The notes: generated from the sequence alone by a model not told the origin. A stretch of DNA of 64,000 bases from Pseudomonas yamanorum (GCF_013386765.1 NZ_JACARE010000038.1:146750-210749), one strand, 5' to 3'. Numbered from the stretch's first letter, positions 26,154 to 35,587 are shown. Translations and numbers: made by a program.

Positions 26154-27106
26154 TTGATCTGTCTCCCCTCGCCCGCCATCTGGTCGGCACTCCCCTGGCC
26201 GTTTGGGCCCAGGGCCTGCAAGCGCAACTCGATGCGAAGATGGAAAAGGGTCACGGCGACCTGGAGCGCTGGCAAAGCGCGCTGGATGCGCTGCCGAAGA
26301 TCATGCCCAGTGAAATCGACCTGCTGAACGGCCTGGTGCTCGACACCGATTGCGACGACGACACCCGCGCGCAAATGCGCACCGCGCTGATGGGCCTGTG
26401 CCCGTGGCGCAAGGGCCCGTTCGACCTGTTCGGCGTGCACGTAGACACCGAATGGCGTTCGGACTGGAAATGGTCGCGGGTCGCGCCGCACCTGGACCTC
26501 AAGGGCAAGCGCATCCTCGATGTGGGCTGCGGCAACGGCTATTACATGTGGCGCATGCTCGGCGCCGGGGCCGACAGCGTGATTGGCGTCGACCCGAACT
26601 GGCTGTTCTTCTGCCAGTTCCAGGCGGTGCAGCGCTACCTGCCCGCGCCTAAGGCCTGGCACCTGCCATTCCCGTTTGAAGATTTGCCGCCGAATATGGA
26701 AGGCTTCGACACGGTGTTTTCCATGGGCGTGTTCTACCACCGCCGTTCGCCGATCGAGCATTTGCTGGCGCTGAAGGATTGCCTGGTCAAGGGCGGTGAA
26801 CTGGTGCTGGAGACGTTGGTGGTTGAAGGCGATCAGCAGCAGGTGCTGGTGCCGGAAGATCGCTACGCGCAGATGCGTAACGTATGGTTCCTGCCGTCGG
26901 TGCCGGCGCTGATGCTGTGGCTGCGCCGTGCAGGCTTCAGCGATGTGCGCTGTGTGGATGTGAGCGTGACCACCATTGAGGAACAGCGCGGAACGGAGTG
27001 GATGAAGTACCAGTCCCTGAGCGATTTCCTGGACCCTGAGGATCACAGCAAGACTGTCGAAGGATTGCCGGCGCCGATGCGGGCCGTCATCGTCGCCAGG
27101 AAGTAA
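26150..27106 (+). CDS. cmoB: tRNA U34 carboxymethyltransferase CmoB
   Basis: A 318-residue enzyme that uses carboxy-SAM from CmoA to convert 5-hydroxyuridine 34 to cmo5U in tRNAs that read four codon families. It shows WRSDWKWSRVAPHLDLKGKRILDVGCGNGYYMWRM, with the SAM loop, and GVDPNWLFFCQFQAV. Full length for the family, overlapping cmoA by 4 bases. Confidence 0.96.
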   Translation: MIDLSPLARHLVGTPLAVWAQGLQAQLDAKMEKGHGDLERWQSALDALPKIMPSEIDLLNGLVLDTDCDDDTRAQMRTALMGLCPWRKGPFDLFGVHVDTEWRSDWKWSRVAPHLDLKGKRILDVGCGNGYYMWRMLGAGADSVIGVDPNWLFFCQFQAVQRYLPAPKAWHLPFPFEDLPPNMEGFDTVFSMGVFYHRRSPIEHLLALKDCLVKGGELVLETLVVEGDQQQVLVPEDRYAQMRNVWFLPSVPALMLWLRRAGFSDVRCVDVSVTTIEEQRGTEWMKYQSLSDFLDPEDHSKTVEGLPAPMRAVIVARK

Positions 27107-27137
27107 CCCACAAATCTCCCTGGAAAAATGGAGATCA

Positions 27138-27228
27138 AATGTGGGAGCTGGCTTGCCTGCGATCCCATCACCTCGGTTCGGCTGATACACCGAGGTGCCT
27201 GCATCGCAGGCAAGCCAGCTCCCACATT
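27138..27228. repeat. REPIN-like inverted repeat, GTGGGAGCTGG type
   Basis: Arms start AATGTGGGAGCTGGCTTGCC at 27138 and end with its complement at 27228, with an internal smaller stem (CACCTCGG/CCGAGGTG). It lies between the convergent cmoB and tadA genes. Confidence 0.92.
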
Positions 27229-27261
27229 GATCGGGTTACCACATTGAATCTTCAGGGTTGA

Positions 27262-27759
27262 TTAGAGTGTTGGCTTGGCGCGGCGAGCCTTGAAGAACTC
27301 ACTCAACACCGTCCCGCACTCCTCGGCCAACACCCCGCCTTCATACAGCACCCGATGATTGAGAAAAACCTGGGTAAAAAACTGCCCCTGGCTTTGCACG
27401 ATCCCGGCCTTTGGCTCCAGCGCGCCGTACACCACCCGGGCAATCCGAGAATGCACGATCAGCCCGGCGCACATGCTGCACGGTTCCAGCGTTACATACA
27501 GCGTACTGCCCGGCAGCCGGTAATTGCTCACCGCCTGGGCGGCCGCGCGAATCGCGACCATCTCTGCATGCGCACTCGGATCGTTGCCGCTGATGGGGCA
27601 GTTGAAACCCCGCCCGATAATCTCGCCATCCTGCACCAGCACCGCGCCCACCGGCACTTCACCCAGCGCCGCGCCTTGGGCCGCCAGGGCCAGCGCTTCA
27701 CGCATGAAGTCCTGGTCGCGGCTGCGGTCGATAATCGCCGTGGGGCGAAACTGGCGCAT
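27262..27759 (-). CDS. tadA: tRNA adenosine(34) deaminase TadA
   Basis: A 165-residue zinc deaminase that makes inosine at the wobble position of tRNA-Arg(ACG). The zinc and catalytic motifs are HAEMVAIR and PCSMCAGLIVHSRI, followed by FFTQVFLNHRV. The ATG at 27759 overlaps the cumA stop by one base (TGATG); a GTG one codon upstream is also possible. It is the second gene of a cumA-tadA unit. Confidence 0.94.
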   Translation of the reverse strand: MRQFRPTAIIDRSRDQDFMREALALAAQGAALGEVPVGAVLVQDGEIIGRGFNCPISGNDPSAHAEMVAIRAAAQAVSNYRLPGSTLYVTLEPCSMCAGLIVHSRIARVVYGALEPKAGIVQSQGQFFTQVFLNHRVLYEGGVLAEECGTVLSEFFKARRAKPTL

Positions 27760-29138
27760 CACGCCACCTCGATGGCGGCCATCAGGCCGGTTTCCATGTG
27801 GTCGATCACATGGCAGTGGAACATCCAGACACCCGGGTTATCCGCCACCAGCGCCACGCGGGCACGTTCGTTCTTGCCCAGCAGGTAGGTGTCGGTGAAG
27901 TACGGAATCACCTTGTGGCGGTTCGAGGCGATGACCTTGAAACTCATGCCGTGCAGGTGGATCGGGTGTTGGTACTGGGTCATGTTCTTCAATTCGAAAA
28001 TGTAGCTCTTGCCCTTTGCAAGCTTGGCAATCGGGCGGTCGGCGCAGGTCTTGTCGGTGATGTCCCAGGCCTGGCCGTTGATTTGCCACAGGCTCGGCGG
28101 CTTATTGTCCACGTTCACCGAGACCGATCCAACCCATTCGAAATTGAAGTTGAGTTTCTCGGCATTGGCCAGGTCCGGCTCGGCAATCGGGTTGGCGGGC
28201 AGCGCAGGTGGCCATTCGGTCGCCGTGTCGGTGCTGGCCACCGAGCGGAAGGTGCCCAGGCGCACCGGGCCGTTGCGGATCGACAATTCTTCACCGGCAG
28301 GCGGCGCCTTGATCGCCAGGCAAATGCGCATGCCCGGGCCCAGCCAGTATTCCTTGCCCAACGGGCGCGGCTCGATGGGGTTGCCGTCCAGGGCATAGAT
28401 CTGCGCTTCAACGTCGGGGATGTTGATGCGGTAGGTCAGGGTGTTATCGAGGTTGAGCAGGCGCACCCGGGTGATCTGCCCGGCCGGCAAATCGATCACC
28501 GCCTGGGATACGCCGTTGATGGTCGACAGGCGTCCGGCAGTGCCGCCCCGGGCTGCTTCGCGGGGAATGCTGAAGGCGACAAAGGCGCCCTCTTCGTCCA
28601 CGTGCCAGCTTTTCAGGCTCAGGGTGCGTTCGTGTTTGAAACCGGTGGGTTCGCGTTCTTCGATGATCAGCGGGCCCACCAGGCCACGGCCCAGCTCTTC
28701 GCTGCTGTTCACGTGGGGGTGATACCAGTAGCTGCCGGCATCGGGCACGCGGAATTTGTAGTCGAAGTATTCGCCCGGCAGTACCGGCAGTTGCGAGACG
28801 TATGGCACGCCGTCCATCTCCAGCGGCAGGCGAATGCCGTGCCAATGGATCGTGGTGGCCACCGGCAGGTGGTTGATAAACCGCACCCGCAGCCATTCAC
28901 CCTGACGCACCCGCAATTCGGTGCCCGGCGCCGAGGGGCCGAAGGCCCAGGCTTGGGTCTTGTGCCCCGGCACCAATTCCACGTCCAGCGGTGCGGCGAT
29001 CAACTGGTAATCGTGCCCCGCCTCGGCCTCGGCGACTTTACCCAGCCAATAGCGGTAGGCGCCACCGGCACCGACGCCCACCACCGCGAGACCGGCAAGA
29101 CCACCCAGGATTTGTCGACGGGAAAACGATTGGGACAC
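27759..29138 (-). CDS. cumA: Multicopper oxidase CumA (Tat-exported)
   Basis: A 459-residue laccase-type oxidase. The N-terminus SRRQILGGLAGLAVVGVGAGG is a twin-arginine signal. All copper ligand motifs are present: HWHGIRLP, YHPHVN, HPIHLHGMSF, and HCHVIDHMETGLM with the axial methionine. Sequence style and length match CumA of P. putida GB-1, first linked to Mn(II) oxidation, although other oxidases were later shown to do this in that strain. The GTG at 29138 was chosen because GAGG lies 5 bases upstream and the Tat signal follows immediately; longer in-frame openings upstream lack these. Confidence 0.92.
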   Translation of the reverse strand: MSQSFSRRQILGGLAGLAVVGVGAGGAYRYWLGKVAEAEAGHDYQLIAAPLDVELVPGHKTQAWAFGPSAPGTELRVRQGEWLRVRFINHLPVATTIHWHGIRLPLEMDGVPYVSQLPVLPGEYFDYKFRVPDAGSYWYHPHVNSSEELGRGLVGPLIIEEREPTGFKHERTLSLKSWHVDEEGAFVAFSIPREAARGGTAGRLSTINGVSQAVIDLPAGQITRVRLLNLDNTLTYRINIPDVEAQIYALDGNPIEPRPLGKEYWLGPGMRICLAIKAPPAGEELSIRNGPVRLGTFRSVASTDTATEWPPALPANPIAEPDLANAEKLNFNFEWVGSVSVNVDNKPPSLWQINGQAWDITDKTCADRPIAKLAKGKSYIFELKNMTQYQHPIHLHGMSFKVIASNRHKVIPYFTDTYLLGKNERARVALVADNPGVWMFHCHVIDHMETGLMAAIEVA

Positions 29139-29248
29139 AACAACCTCACGTATCTGCAGCGGGTCCGAGCCCCGCAAAGGGCAGATACCATACACCGGCA
29201 TCACCTAAACAGTAAGGGTTCGCATTGCCACATGTGGGAGCGGCCTTA

Positions 29249-29338
29249 GTGTGGGAGCTGGCTTGCCTGCGATGGCATCACCTCGGTGCAACTGAAATAC
29301 CGAGGTGATGCCATCGCAGGCAAGCCCGGCTCCCACAC
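29249..29338. repeat. REPIN-like inverted repeat, GTGGGAGCTGG type, with solo half upstream
   Basis: Long arms (left 29249-29288, right 29299-29338) pair over nearly 38 bases with a 10-base loop. A further single half (ACATGTGGGAGCGGCC) precedes it at 29230-29245. It lies between cumA and pdxJ. Confidence 0.92.
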
Positions 29339-29364
29339 AAGTCACACATTGGATCGTTGTTATT

Positions 29365-30108
29365 TCAGGCCTTGGCGGCGGCCAGAATCAAGGCCTTCAT
29401 CTCGGCGACCGCACCTTTGAACCCGACGAACAGCGCATGAGCCACCAGCGCGTGGCCGATGTTCAGCTCGTTGATGCCCTTGATCGCGGCCACCGCTTCG
29501 ACGTTGTGATAGTGCAGGCCGTGGCCGGCGTTGACGATCAGGCCTTCGGCCAGGCCGCAGTTGACGCCGTCGATGATGCGCTGCAATTCGTCGGCGACTT
29601 CGGTCGGCGTGGTCGCGTCGGCGTAACGGCCGGTGTGCAGTTCGATGGCCGGGGCACCGACACGGCGCGAGGCCTCGATCTGGCGCTCGTCGGCGTCGAT
29701 GAACAGCGAGACTTCACTGCCGATCTTCGACAGACGCTCCACGGCCGCCTTGATCCGCGCTTCCTGGCCGGCCACATCGAGGCCGCCTTCGGTGGTCAGT
29801 TCCTGGCGGGTTTCCGGCACCAGGCAGATATGCGCCGGGCGGATGCGCTCGGCGAACGCCATCATCTCTTCGGTGACGCCCATTTCGAAGTTCATGCGGG
29901 TTTGCAGCACGTCCTTGAGCAGCAACACGTCGCGCTCCTGGATGTGGCGGCGGTCTTCGCGCAGGTGCACGGTGATGCCGTCGGCGCCCGCTTCTTCGGC
30001 GTCCAGCGCGGCCTTGACCGGGTCCGGGTAACGGGTGCCCCGGGCCTGGCGCAGGGTGGCTACGTGGTCGATGTTCACGCCGAGAAGAATGCGATTGCTG
30101 GTGGTCAC
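29365..30108 (-). CDS. pdxJ: Pyridoxine 5'-phosphate synthase PdxJ
   Basis: A 247-residue TIM-barrel enzyme that condenses 1-deoxyxylulose 5-phosphate and 3-amino-2-oxopropyl phosphate, the last ring-forming step of vitamin B6 synthesis. Landmarks are LLGVNIDHVATLRQARGT, GADGITVHLREDRRHI, ELHTGRYA and NAGHGLHYHN. GTG start at 30108 with an AGGAG site about 8 bases upstream. It is the last gene of the lepA-to-pdxJ series, 52 bases after recO. Confidence 0.96.
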   Translation of the reverse strand: MTTSNRILLGVNIDHVATLRQARGTRYPDPVKAALDAEEAGADGITVHLREDRRHIQERDVLLLKDVLQTRMNFEMGVTEEMMAFAERIRPAHICLVPETRQELTTEGGLDVAGQEARIKAAVERLSKIGSEVSLFIDADERQIEASRRVGAPAIELHTGRYADATTPTEVADELQRIIDGVNCGLAEGLIVNAGHGLHYHNVEAVAAIKGINELNIGHALVAHALFVGFKGAVAEMKALILAAAKA

Positions 30109-30160
30109 GAAAAGCGCTCCTGAAGAGGGAAGGAATCGCTGCACAGCATACACGGGGATG

Positions 30161-30850
30161 TCAGGGCTTTCGAAACAACTCGCGGCTGACCAATGGCCGA
30201 CCGCCCAAATGCACGGCCAGGGCCTGGCGCATCAGGCGCTTGGCAGCAGACAACGCGCCGGGGGCGGTCCAGTCGGCTTCGCTCATGGCCAGCAACTCTG
30301 TGCCCTGGAACAGGCCGGGTTGCAGCAGGTAGACGCGCTCCAGGCCCGCGTCGACTTGCAGGCGGTACATGCCGTCGGCGGCGATGGGGTCGCCGTGCAG
30401 GTCGTTGCTCAGTTCGAAGCCGTAGCCGAGGTCGTCCAGCAGGCGCCATTCGAACGCGCGCAGCAGCGGCTCCAAAGGGCGGCCTTCGGCGAGGGCGAGC
30501 AAGGTGGCGGCGTAGTGATCGAAGACGCCGGGGTGCGGGTCTTCGGCGGGGAGCAGGCGAATCAGCAATTCGTTGAGGTAGAGGCCGCTGAACAGCGCCT
30601 CACCGTTGAGCCAGTTGGAGGCGCCGGCAGCTTCCATGCGGCCGACGTTCTTCAACTCGCCGCGTCCGCGAAACTCCACTTCCAGGGCCACAAAGGGGCG
30701 GGCCAGGGTGCCGGCCTTGCCGCGTGCGCTGCGCAATACTGCGCGCAGGCGGCCTTGGGGCGTGAGGAAGTCCACCAGGGCGCTGGTCTCGCGGTAGGCG
30801 CGGCTGTGCAAGACGTAGGCGGGTTGGCCGGTGGGTGGGGTTTGAGACAT
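30161..30850 (-). CDS. recO: DNA repair protein RecO
   Basis: A 229-residue recombination mediator that helps RecR load RecA on SSB-coated DNA in the RecF pathway. An N-terminal OB fold (PAYVLHSRAYRETSALVDFLTPQGRLRAVLRSARGK) is followed by a helical domain (LLRAFEWRLLDDLGYGFEL). No zinc-binding cysteines are visible, as usual for gammaproteobacterial RecO. A compound REPIN separates it from era. Confidence 0.93.
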   Translation of the reverse strand: MSQTPPTGQPAYVLHSRAYRETSALVDFLTPQGRLRAVLRSARGKAGTLARPFVALEVEFRGRGELKNVGRMEAAGASNWLNGEALFSGLYLNELLIRLLPAEDPHPGVFDHYAATLLALAEGRPLEPLLRAFEWRLLDDLGYGFELSNDLHGDPIAADGMYRLQVDAGLERVYLLQPGLFQGTELLAMSEADWTAPGALSAAKRLMRQALAVHLGGRPLVSRELFRKP

Positions 30851-30894
30851 GGGAGTAAGAGTCTCTAAAGAGAAGCCAATGTGACAAAGCGCAT

Positions 30895-31066
30895 TTGTGG
30901 CGAGGGAGCTTGCTGTGGCGAGGGAGCTTGCTCCCGCTGGGCTGCGAAGCAGCCCTAAAACCGGGCACCGCGTTTTAGCTGAGGGGCCCGGGCGAATGGA
31001 TTGGGGGCGCTTCGCGCCCCAGCGGGAGCAAGCTCCCTCGCCACAGCAAGCTCCCTCGCCACAACA
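30895..31066. repeat. Nested double REPIN, GTGGCGAGGGAGCTT type
   Basis: GTGGCGAGGGAGCTTGCT occurs twice in tandem at the left end and its complement twice at the right end, nested around a roughly 100-base core that has its own short palindromes (GGGGCGC/GCGCCCC). It lies between era and recO. Confidence 0.9.
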
Positions 31067-31095
31067 AGCCCCTCATCCACAAATCCGGCCGGGGC

Positions 31096-31998
31096 TTACA
31101 GGTCGCCGTAACCCAACGAACGCAACGCACGCTCATCATCGGACCAACCACCCTTAACCTTCACCCACAGGTTAAGCATGATCTTGGAATCAAACAGCAA
31201 TTCCATGTCCTTGCGCGCTTCGGTGCCGATGCGCTTGATGCGCTCGCCCTTGTCGCCAATGATGATTTTCTTCTGGCCGTCACGTTCAACGAGGATCAGC
31301 GCGTGGATGTGCAAGGTCTTGCCCTGCTGCTTGAACTCTTCGATTTCGACGGTGATCTGGTACGGCAGCTCGGCACCCATCTGGCGCATGATTTTCTCGC
31401 GTACCAGTTCGGCGGCGAGGAAACGGCTGCTGCGGTCGGTGATCTGGTCTTCCGGGAAGAAGTGCTCGTTCTCCGGCAGGTAGCCGGCGATCACACGCTC
31501 CAGGGCTTCGAGGTTGTGCCCGTGCTGGGCCGAGATCGGCATGATCTGGGCGTTCGGCAGTTGTTCCTGCAGCCAGCTCAGGTGCGGCATCAGCTCGGCC
31601 TTGTCTTCGATGCGGTCGGTCTTGTTCAACGCGACGATCAACGGGCCGGTGACGTACTGCACGCGCTCCAGAACCATCTGGTCTTCGTCGGTCCACTTGG
31701 TGCGGTCGACCACGAAGATCACCACGTCGACGTCTTTCAACGCCGCCGAAGCGGTTTTGTTCATGTAGCGGTTAAGGGCCTTTTCGCCGCCTTTGTGCAT
31801 GCCCGGGGTGTCGACGTACACAGCCTGGACGGCGCCTTCGGTCTTGATGCCCAGCATGTTGTGGCGGGTGGTCTGAGGCTTGCGCGAGGTGATCGCCAGC
31901 TTCTGTCCCAGGATGTGGTTCAGCAACGTGGACTTGCCCACGTTGGGACGGCCGACGATGGCAACATAGCCACAGCGAGTTGCGGTTGAATCAGTCAT
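31096..31998 (-). CDS. era: GTPase Era, 30S ribosome maturation
   Basis: A 300-residue protein: GTPase domain with GRPNVGKSTLLNHILG, DTPGMHKGGEKALNRYM and NKTD, then a C-terminal KH RNA-binding domain (IIGDKGERIKRIGTEARKDMELLF). It binds the 3' end of 16S rRNA. The start at 31998 overlaps the rnc stop by 8 bases; the MAM start 2 codons upstream is less typical. Confidence 0.96.
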   Translation of the reverse strand: MTDSTATRCGYVAIVGRPNVGKSTLLNHILGQKLAITSRKPQTTRHNMLGIKTEGAVQAVYVDTPGMHKGGEKALNRYMNKTASAALKDVDVVIFVVDRTKWTDEDQMVLERVQYVTGPLIVALNKTDRIEDKAELMPHLSWLQEQLPNAQIMPISAQHGHNLEALERVIAGYLPENEHFFPEDQITDRSSRFLAAELVREKIMRQMGAELPYQITVEIEEFKQQGKTLHIHALILVERDGQKKIIIGDKGERIKRIGTEARKDMELLFDSKIMLNLWVKVKGGWSDDERALRSLGYGDL

Positions 31999-32680
31999 GG
32001 CCATTCTCCACGCCCAGGGCAATCAGTGCTGCAGCGGCCGCTACCTGTTCGGCAATACGACGGCTCACACCCTGACCTCGGCTTTTTTCATTCAGTAAGG
32101 TGATTTCACATTCGACGAAGAACACTCGGCAATGCGGCTCACCCTGGATATCCACCACTTCGTAACGCGGCAGGTCGCAACCACGGGACTGCAGGAATTC
32201 CTGCAGGCGGGTCTTGGGATCTTTGTTGGTGTCTACCAGCGTCAGGCTTTCGATTTCGGTGGAAAGCCAGGCGACGACGCGCTCCTTGGCCGCTTCCATG
32301 CCCGCATCGAGGTAGATCGCGCCAATCAGCGCTTCAAGGGCGTCGGCCAGGATCGACTCGCGACGGAAACCGCCGCTCTTCAGCTCGCCGGAGCCCAGGC
32401 GCAGGTAATCACCCAGGTCGAAACCACGGGCCAGCACGGCCAAGGTCTCGCCTTTCACCAGGCGCGCACGCAAGCGCGACAACTGGCCTTCGCGGGCCAG
32501 CGGGAAGCGATTGAACAGGGCTTCACCGGCAACGAAATTGAGGATGGCATCACCGAGGAATTCCAGGCGCTCGTTGTTACGCCCGGCAAAACTGCGGTGT
32601 GTAAGGGCAAGGATCATCAATTCCTGATCCTTGAAGGTGTAGCCGAGCTGACGCTCGAGACGGCTTAGAGAAACGCTCAC
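31991..32680 (-). CDS. rnc: Ribonuclease III
   Basis: A 229-residue double-strand-specific endonuclease that processes rRNA precursors. The catalytic signature is ERLEFLGDAILNFV, with a second acidic cluster in ADALEALIGAIYLD. The double-stranded RNA-binding domain is C-terminal (DPKTRLQEFLQSRGCDLPRYEVV). Overlaps era. The gap to lepB is only 147 bases. Confidence 0.96.
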   Translation of the reverse strand: MSVSLSRLERQLGYTFKDQELMILALTHRSFAGRNNERLEFLGDAILNFVAGEALFNRFPLAREGQLSRLRARLVKGETLAVLARGFDLGDYLRLGSGELKSGGFRRESILADALEALIGAIYLDAGMEAAKERVVAWLSTEIESLTLVDTNKDPKTRLQEFLQSRGCDLPRYEVVDIQGEPHCRVFFVECEITLLNEKSRGQGVSRRIAEQVAAAAALIALGVENGHD

Positions 32681-32827
32681 GGTTTACCCACATTCAGTTC
32701 GAGGCACCGGTGGCCTGCGACGATTAACGCTGTGTTCAAATTCAAATCCTGGTGGTTGCTGCATGGAGCCGGACTTTGTCCAAGCCCCAGAAAAGCATTC
32801 GGCGCTGTGTTCACAGCGCCGCATGGA

Positions 32828-33682
32828 TTACTTGATCAGCCCGACCCGCGAGAAGTTCGGCAGGTGGCTGAGCTTGGGTTCCGGCCAACTCATCCAGACC
32901 GCAAAGGCCTTGCCGACGATATTCTGGTCGGGGACCATGCCCAGCAGGTCCTTGGGAATATTGGGGTCATCCCAGTAACGGCTGTCATTGGAGTTGTCGC
33001 GGTTGTCGCCCATCATGAAGTAGTGCCCGGCAGGCACTGTCCACTGGTTGTCAGGCGGCGAACGGTAGCGGCTCATTTCCTTGCGGATTTCGTGCTCTAC
33101 CGCCCCGAGCTTCTCCTGGTACAGCTCGGCGCTGCCCAGGGTGTTCGGCTCGGAACCGATCAGTTTTTCTGCCACCGACTCGCCATTGACGAACAGGCGC
33201 TTGTCGCTGGTGTAGCGAATCACGTCGCCCGGCAGGCCCACTACACGCTTGATGTAGTTGACGTTCGGGTCGCTTGGGTAGCGAAACACCATCACATCGC
33301 CGCGCTGCGGGTCACCGACCTCGATCACCTTCTTGTCGATCACCGGCAAGCGGATCCCGTAGGAAAACTTGTTCACCAGGATGAAGTCGCCCACGTCCAG
33401 GGTAGGTTTCATCGAGCCCGAAGGGATCTGAAACGGTTCCACCAGAAACGAACGCAGCACCAGCACGATGAACAACACCGGGAAGAACGACTTGCCGTAT
33501 TCAACCAGCATCGGCTCTTTGTTCAGTTTCTCGACCACCGCCACATCGGGCTGGCTGACGCTGCCCTGATAGGACGCGATGGCTGCCCGGCGACGCGGGG
33601 CGAAGAACACCAGATCGAGCAACGCCAATAGACCGCAAACGGCAACGGCGATGACCAGCAACAGCGGGAAATTTAGTGACAT
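32828..33682 (-). CDS. lepB: Signal peptidase I
   Basis: A 284-residue membrane protease that removes Sec and Tat signal peptides. Two N-terminal membrane helices (FPLLLVIAVAVCGLLALLDLVFF; FPVLFIVLVLRSFLVEPF) precede the catalytic serine in QIPSGSMKPTL and lysine in YIKRVVGLPGD, and GDNRDNSNDSR is present. It starts 5 bases after lepA stops. A GGCGCTGTG/CACAGCGCC hairpin at 32801-32820 follows the stop. Confidence 0.96.
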   Translation of the reverse strand: MSLNFPLLLVIAVAVCGLLALLDLVFFAPRRRAAIASYQGSVSQPDVAVVEKLNKEPMLVEYGKSFFPVLFIVLVLRSFLVEPFQIPSGSMKPTLDVGDFILVNKFSYGIRLPVIDKKVIEVGDPQRGDVMVFRYPSDPNVNYIKRVVGLPGDVIRYTSDKRLFVNGESVAEKLIGSEPNTLGSAELYQEKLGAVEHEIRKEMSRYRSPPDNQWTVPAGHYFMMGDNRDNSNDSRYWDDPNIPKDLLGMVPDQNIVGKAFAVWMSWPEPKLSHLPNFSRVGLIK

Positions 33683-33687
33683 AGGAC

Positions 33688-35487
33688 CTAACTATCCAAC
33701 CTGAGCACCGCAAGGAAGGCTTCTTGTGGAATTTCCACGTTGCCCACTTGCTTCATGCGTTTTTTACCGGCCTTTTGCTTCTCGAGCAGCTTGCGCTTAC
33801 GGCTGACGTCGCCGCCATAGCATTTGGCCAGTACGTTCTTTCTGAGTGCCTTGACGGAGGTCCGTGCAATGATCTGCCCGCCAATGGCGGCCTGGATCGC
33901 GACGTCGAACATCTGGCGCGGAATCAGTTCTTTCATCTTTTCGGTCAACTGGCGACCTTTGTAGTGCGCGTTGTCCTTGTGCACGATCAGCGCCAGGGCA
34001 TCTACCTTGTCGCCGTTGATCAGCACATCCAGCTTCACCAGATTAGCTGATTGGTAACGGTCAAAATGGTAATCCAGCGAAGCATAGCCGCGGCTGGTGG
34101 ATTTGAGACGGTCGAAGAAGTCCAGGACCACTTCGTTCATCGGCAAATCGTAGGTCACTTGCACCTGGGTACCGAGGAACAGCATGTCGTGCTGTACGCC
34201 ACGCTTTTCGATACACAGGGTAATGACGTTGCCCAGGTGCTCTTGCGGCACAAGAATATTGGCCCGCACGATCGGTTCACGCATGTCTTCGATGGAAGAC
34301 AGATCCGGAAGCTTGGACGGGTTGTCGACGTAAATCGTTTCACCGGTTTTCAGCGCCAGCTCAAAAATAACCGTCGGCGCGGTGGTGATCAGGTCCAGGT
34401 CGTATTCACGCTCGAGGCGCTCCTGGATGATTTCCATGTGCAGCATGCCCAGGAAACCACAGCGGAAGCCGAAGCCCAGGGCGTCGGAGCTTTCCGGGGT
34501 GTACTGCAACGACGAGTCGTTGAGGGTCAGCTTCTGCAGGGCTTCGCGGAAATCCTCGAAGTCGTCGGAGCTGACCGGGAACAGGCCGGCGTAAACCTGC
34601 GGCTGGATGCGTTTGAAGCCCGGCAGCACGTCGACGTCAGGGGTGGAGCTCAAGGTCAGGGTGTCACCCACCGGTGCACCGTGGATGTCCTTGATACCGG
34701 CGATGATGAAGCCCACTTCACCGGCTTTCAGATCAACGGTTGCGGTGTGCTTGGGGTTGAACACACCGACGCTGTCCACCAGGTGGATCTTGCCGGTGGA
34801 TTTGACCAGGATCTTGTCGCCCTTCTTCACACGGCCGTGGCGCACGCGTACCAGGGACACAACGCCCAGGTAGTTGTCGAACCAGGAGTCGATGATCAAC
34901 GCTTGCAGCGGATCTTCGTAGTTGCCGGTGGGGGCTGGAATGGTCTTGACCAGGCGCTCGAGCACTTCGTCGACGCCCAGGCCGGTCTTGGCGCTGCACT
35001 CGACGGCGTCGGTGGCGTCAATGCCGATGATCTTCTCGATCTCTTCCTTGACGCGGTCCGGATCGGCCTGCGGCAGGTCGATCTTGTTCAGCACCGGCAT
35101 CACTTCCAGGCCTTGCTCGATGGCGGTGTAGCAGTTGGCGACGGACTGGGCTTCAACGCCCTGGCCCGCGTCCACTACCAGCAACGCACCTTCACAGGCC
35201 GCAAGCGAACGGCTGACTTCATAGGTGAAGTCGACGTGGCCCGGGGTGTCAATGAAGTTGAGCTGGTACTTGATACCGTCTTTGGCGGTGTAATACAGAG
35301 TAACGCTGTGGGCCTTGATGGTGATCCCGCGCTCGCGCTCGAGGTCCATGGAGTCCAGCACCTGGGCTTCCATTTCACGCTCGGCAAGGCCGCCGCACAT
35401 CTGGATGAATCGATCGGCCAGCGTCGACTTGCCATGGTCAATGTGGGCGATGATGGAGAAATTGCGGATATGACTCAAATCACTCAC
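33688..35487 (-). CDS. lepA: Elongation factor 4 (LepA)
   Basis: A 599-residue translational GTPase. GTP motifs are IAHIDHGKSTLADRF, DTPGHVDF and NKIDLP; the LepA-specific C-terminus reads YGGDVSRKRKLLEKQKAGKKRMKQVGNVEIPQEAF. It starts with GTG. A promoter-like TACAAT on the minus strand (35542-35547) lies 55 bases upstream. The usual Pseudomonas upstream neighbour mucD is not here; instead a terminator and lptG follow. Confidence 0.97.
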   Translation of the reverse strand: MSDLSHIRNFSIIAHIDHGKSTLADRFIQMCGGLAEREMEAQVLDSMDLERERGITIKAHSVTLYYTAKDGIKYQLNFIDTPGHVDFTYEVSRSLAACEGALLVVDAGQGVEAQSVANCYTAIEQGLEVMPVLNKIDLPQADPDRVKEEIEKIIGIDATDAVECSAKTGLGVDEVLERLVKTIPAPTGNYEDPLQALIIDSWFDNYLGVVSLVRVRHGRVKKGDKILVKSTGKIHLVDSVGVFNPKHTATVDLKAGEVGFIIAGIKDIHGAPVGDTLTLSSTPDVDVLPGFKRIQPQVYAGLFPVSSDDFEDFREALQKLTLNDSSLQYTPESSDALGFGFRCGFLGMLHMEIIQERLEREYDLDLITTAPTVIFELALKTGETIYVDNPSKLPDLSSIEDMREPIVRANILVPQEHLGNVITLCIEKRGVQHDMLFLGTQVQVTYDLPMNEVVLDFFDRLKSTSRGYASLDYHFDRYQSANLVKLDVLINGDKVDALALIVHKDNAHYKGRQLTEKMKELIPRQMFDVAIQAAIGGQIIARTSVKALRKNVLAKCYGGDVSRKRKLLEKQKAGKKRMKQVGNVEIPQEAFLAVLRLDS

Positions 35488-35587
35488 GGATCAACACTCA
35501 AAAAGGCTGCAGGCAGACTGCCCGCTGAAAAATAGCCGGGAATTGTACCTGATGCGCAGACCAGACGTCATCCATGGTGACCAAGAA

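Noticed and set aside
32687..32827. 46-codon minus-strand frame in the lepB-rnc gap as a gene
   Set aside because: It has no ribosome site, runs through the hairpin after lepB, and does not resemble DUF4845.
34051..35535. 494-codon plus-strand frame opposite lepA
   Set aside because: Antisense shadow of lepA with no domain signal; lepA motifs are complete on the other strand.
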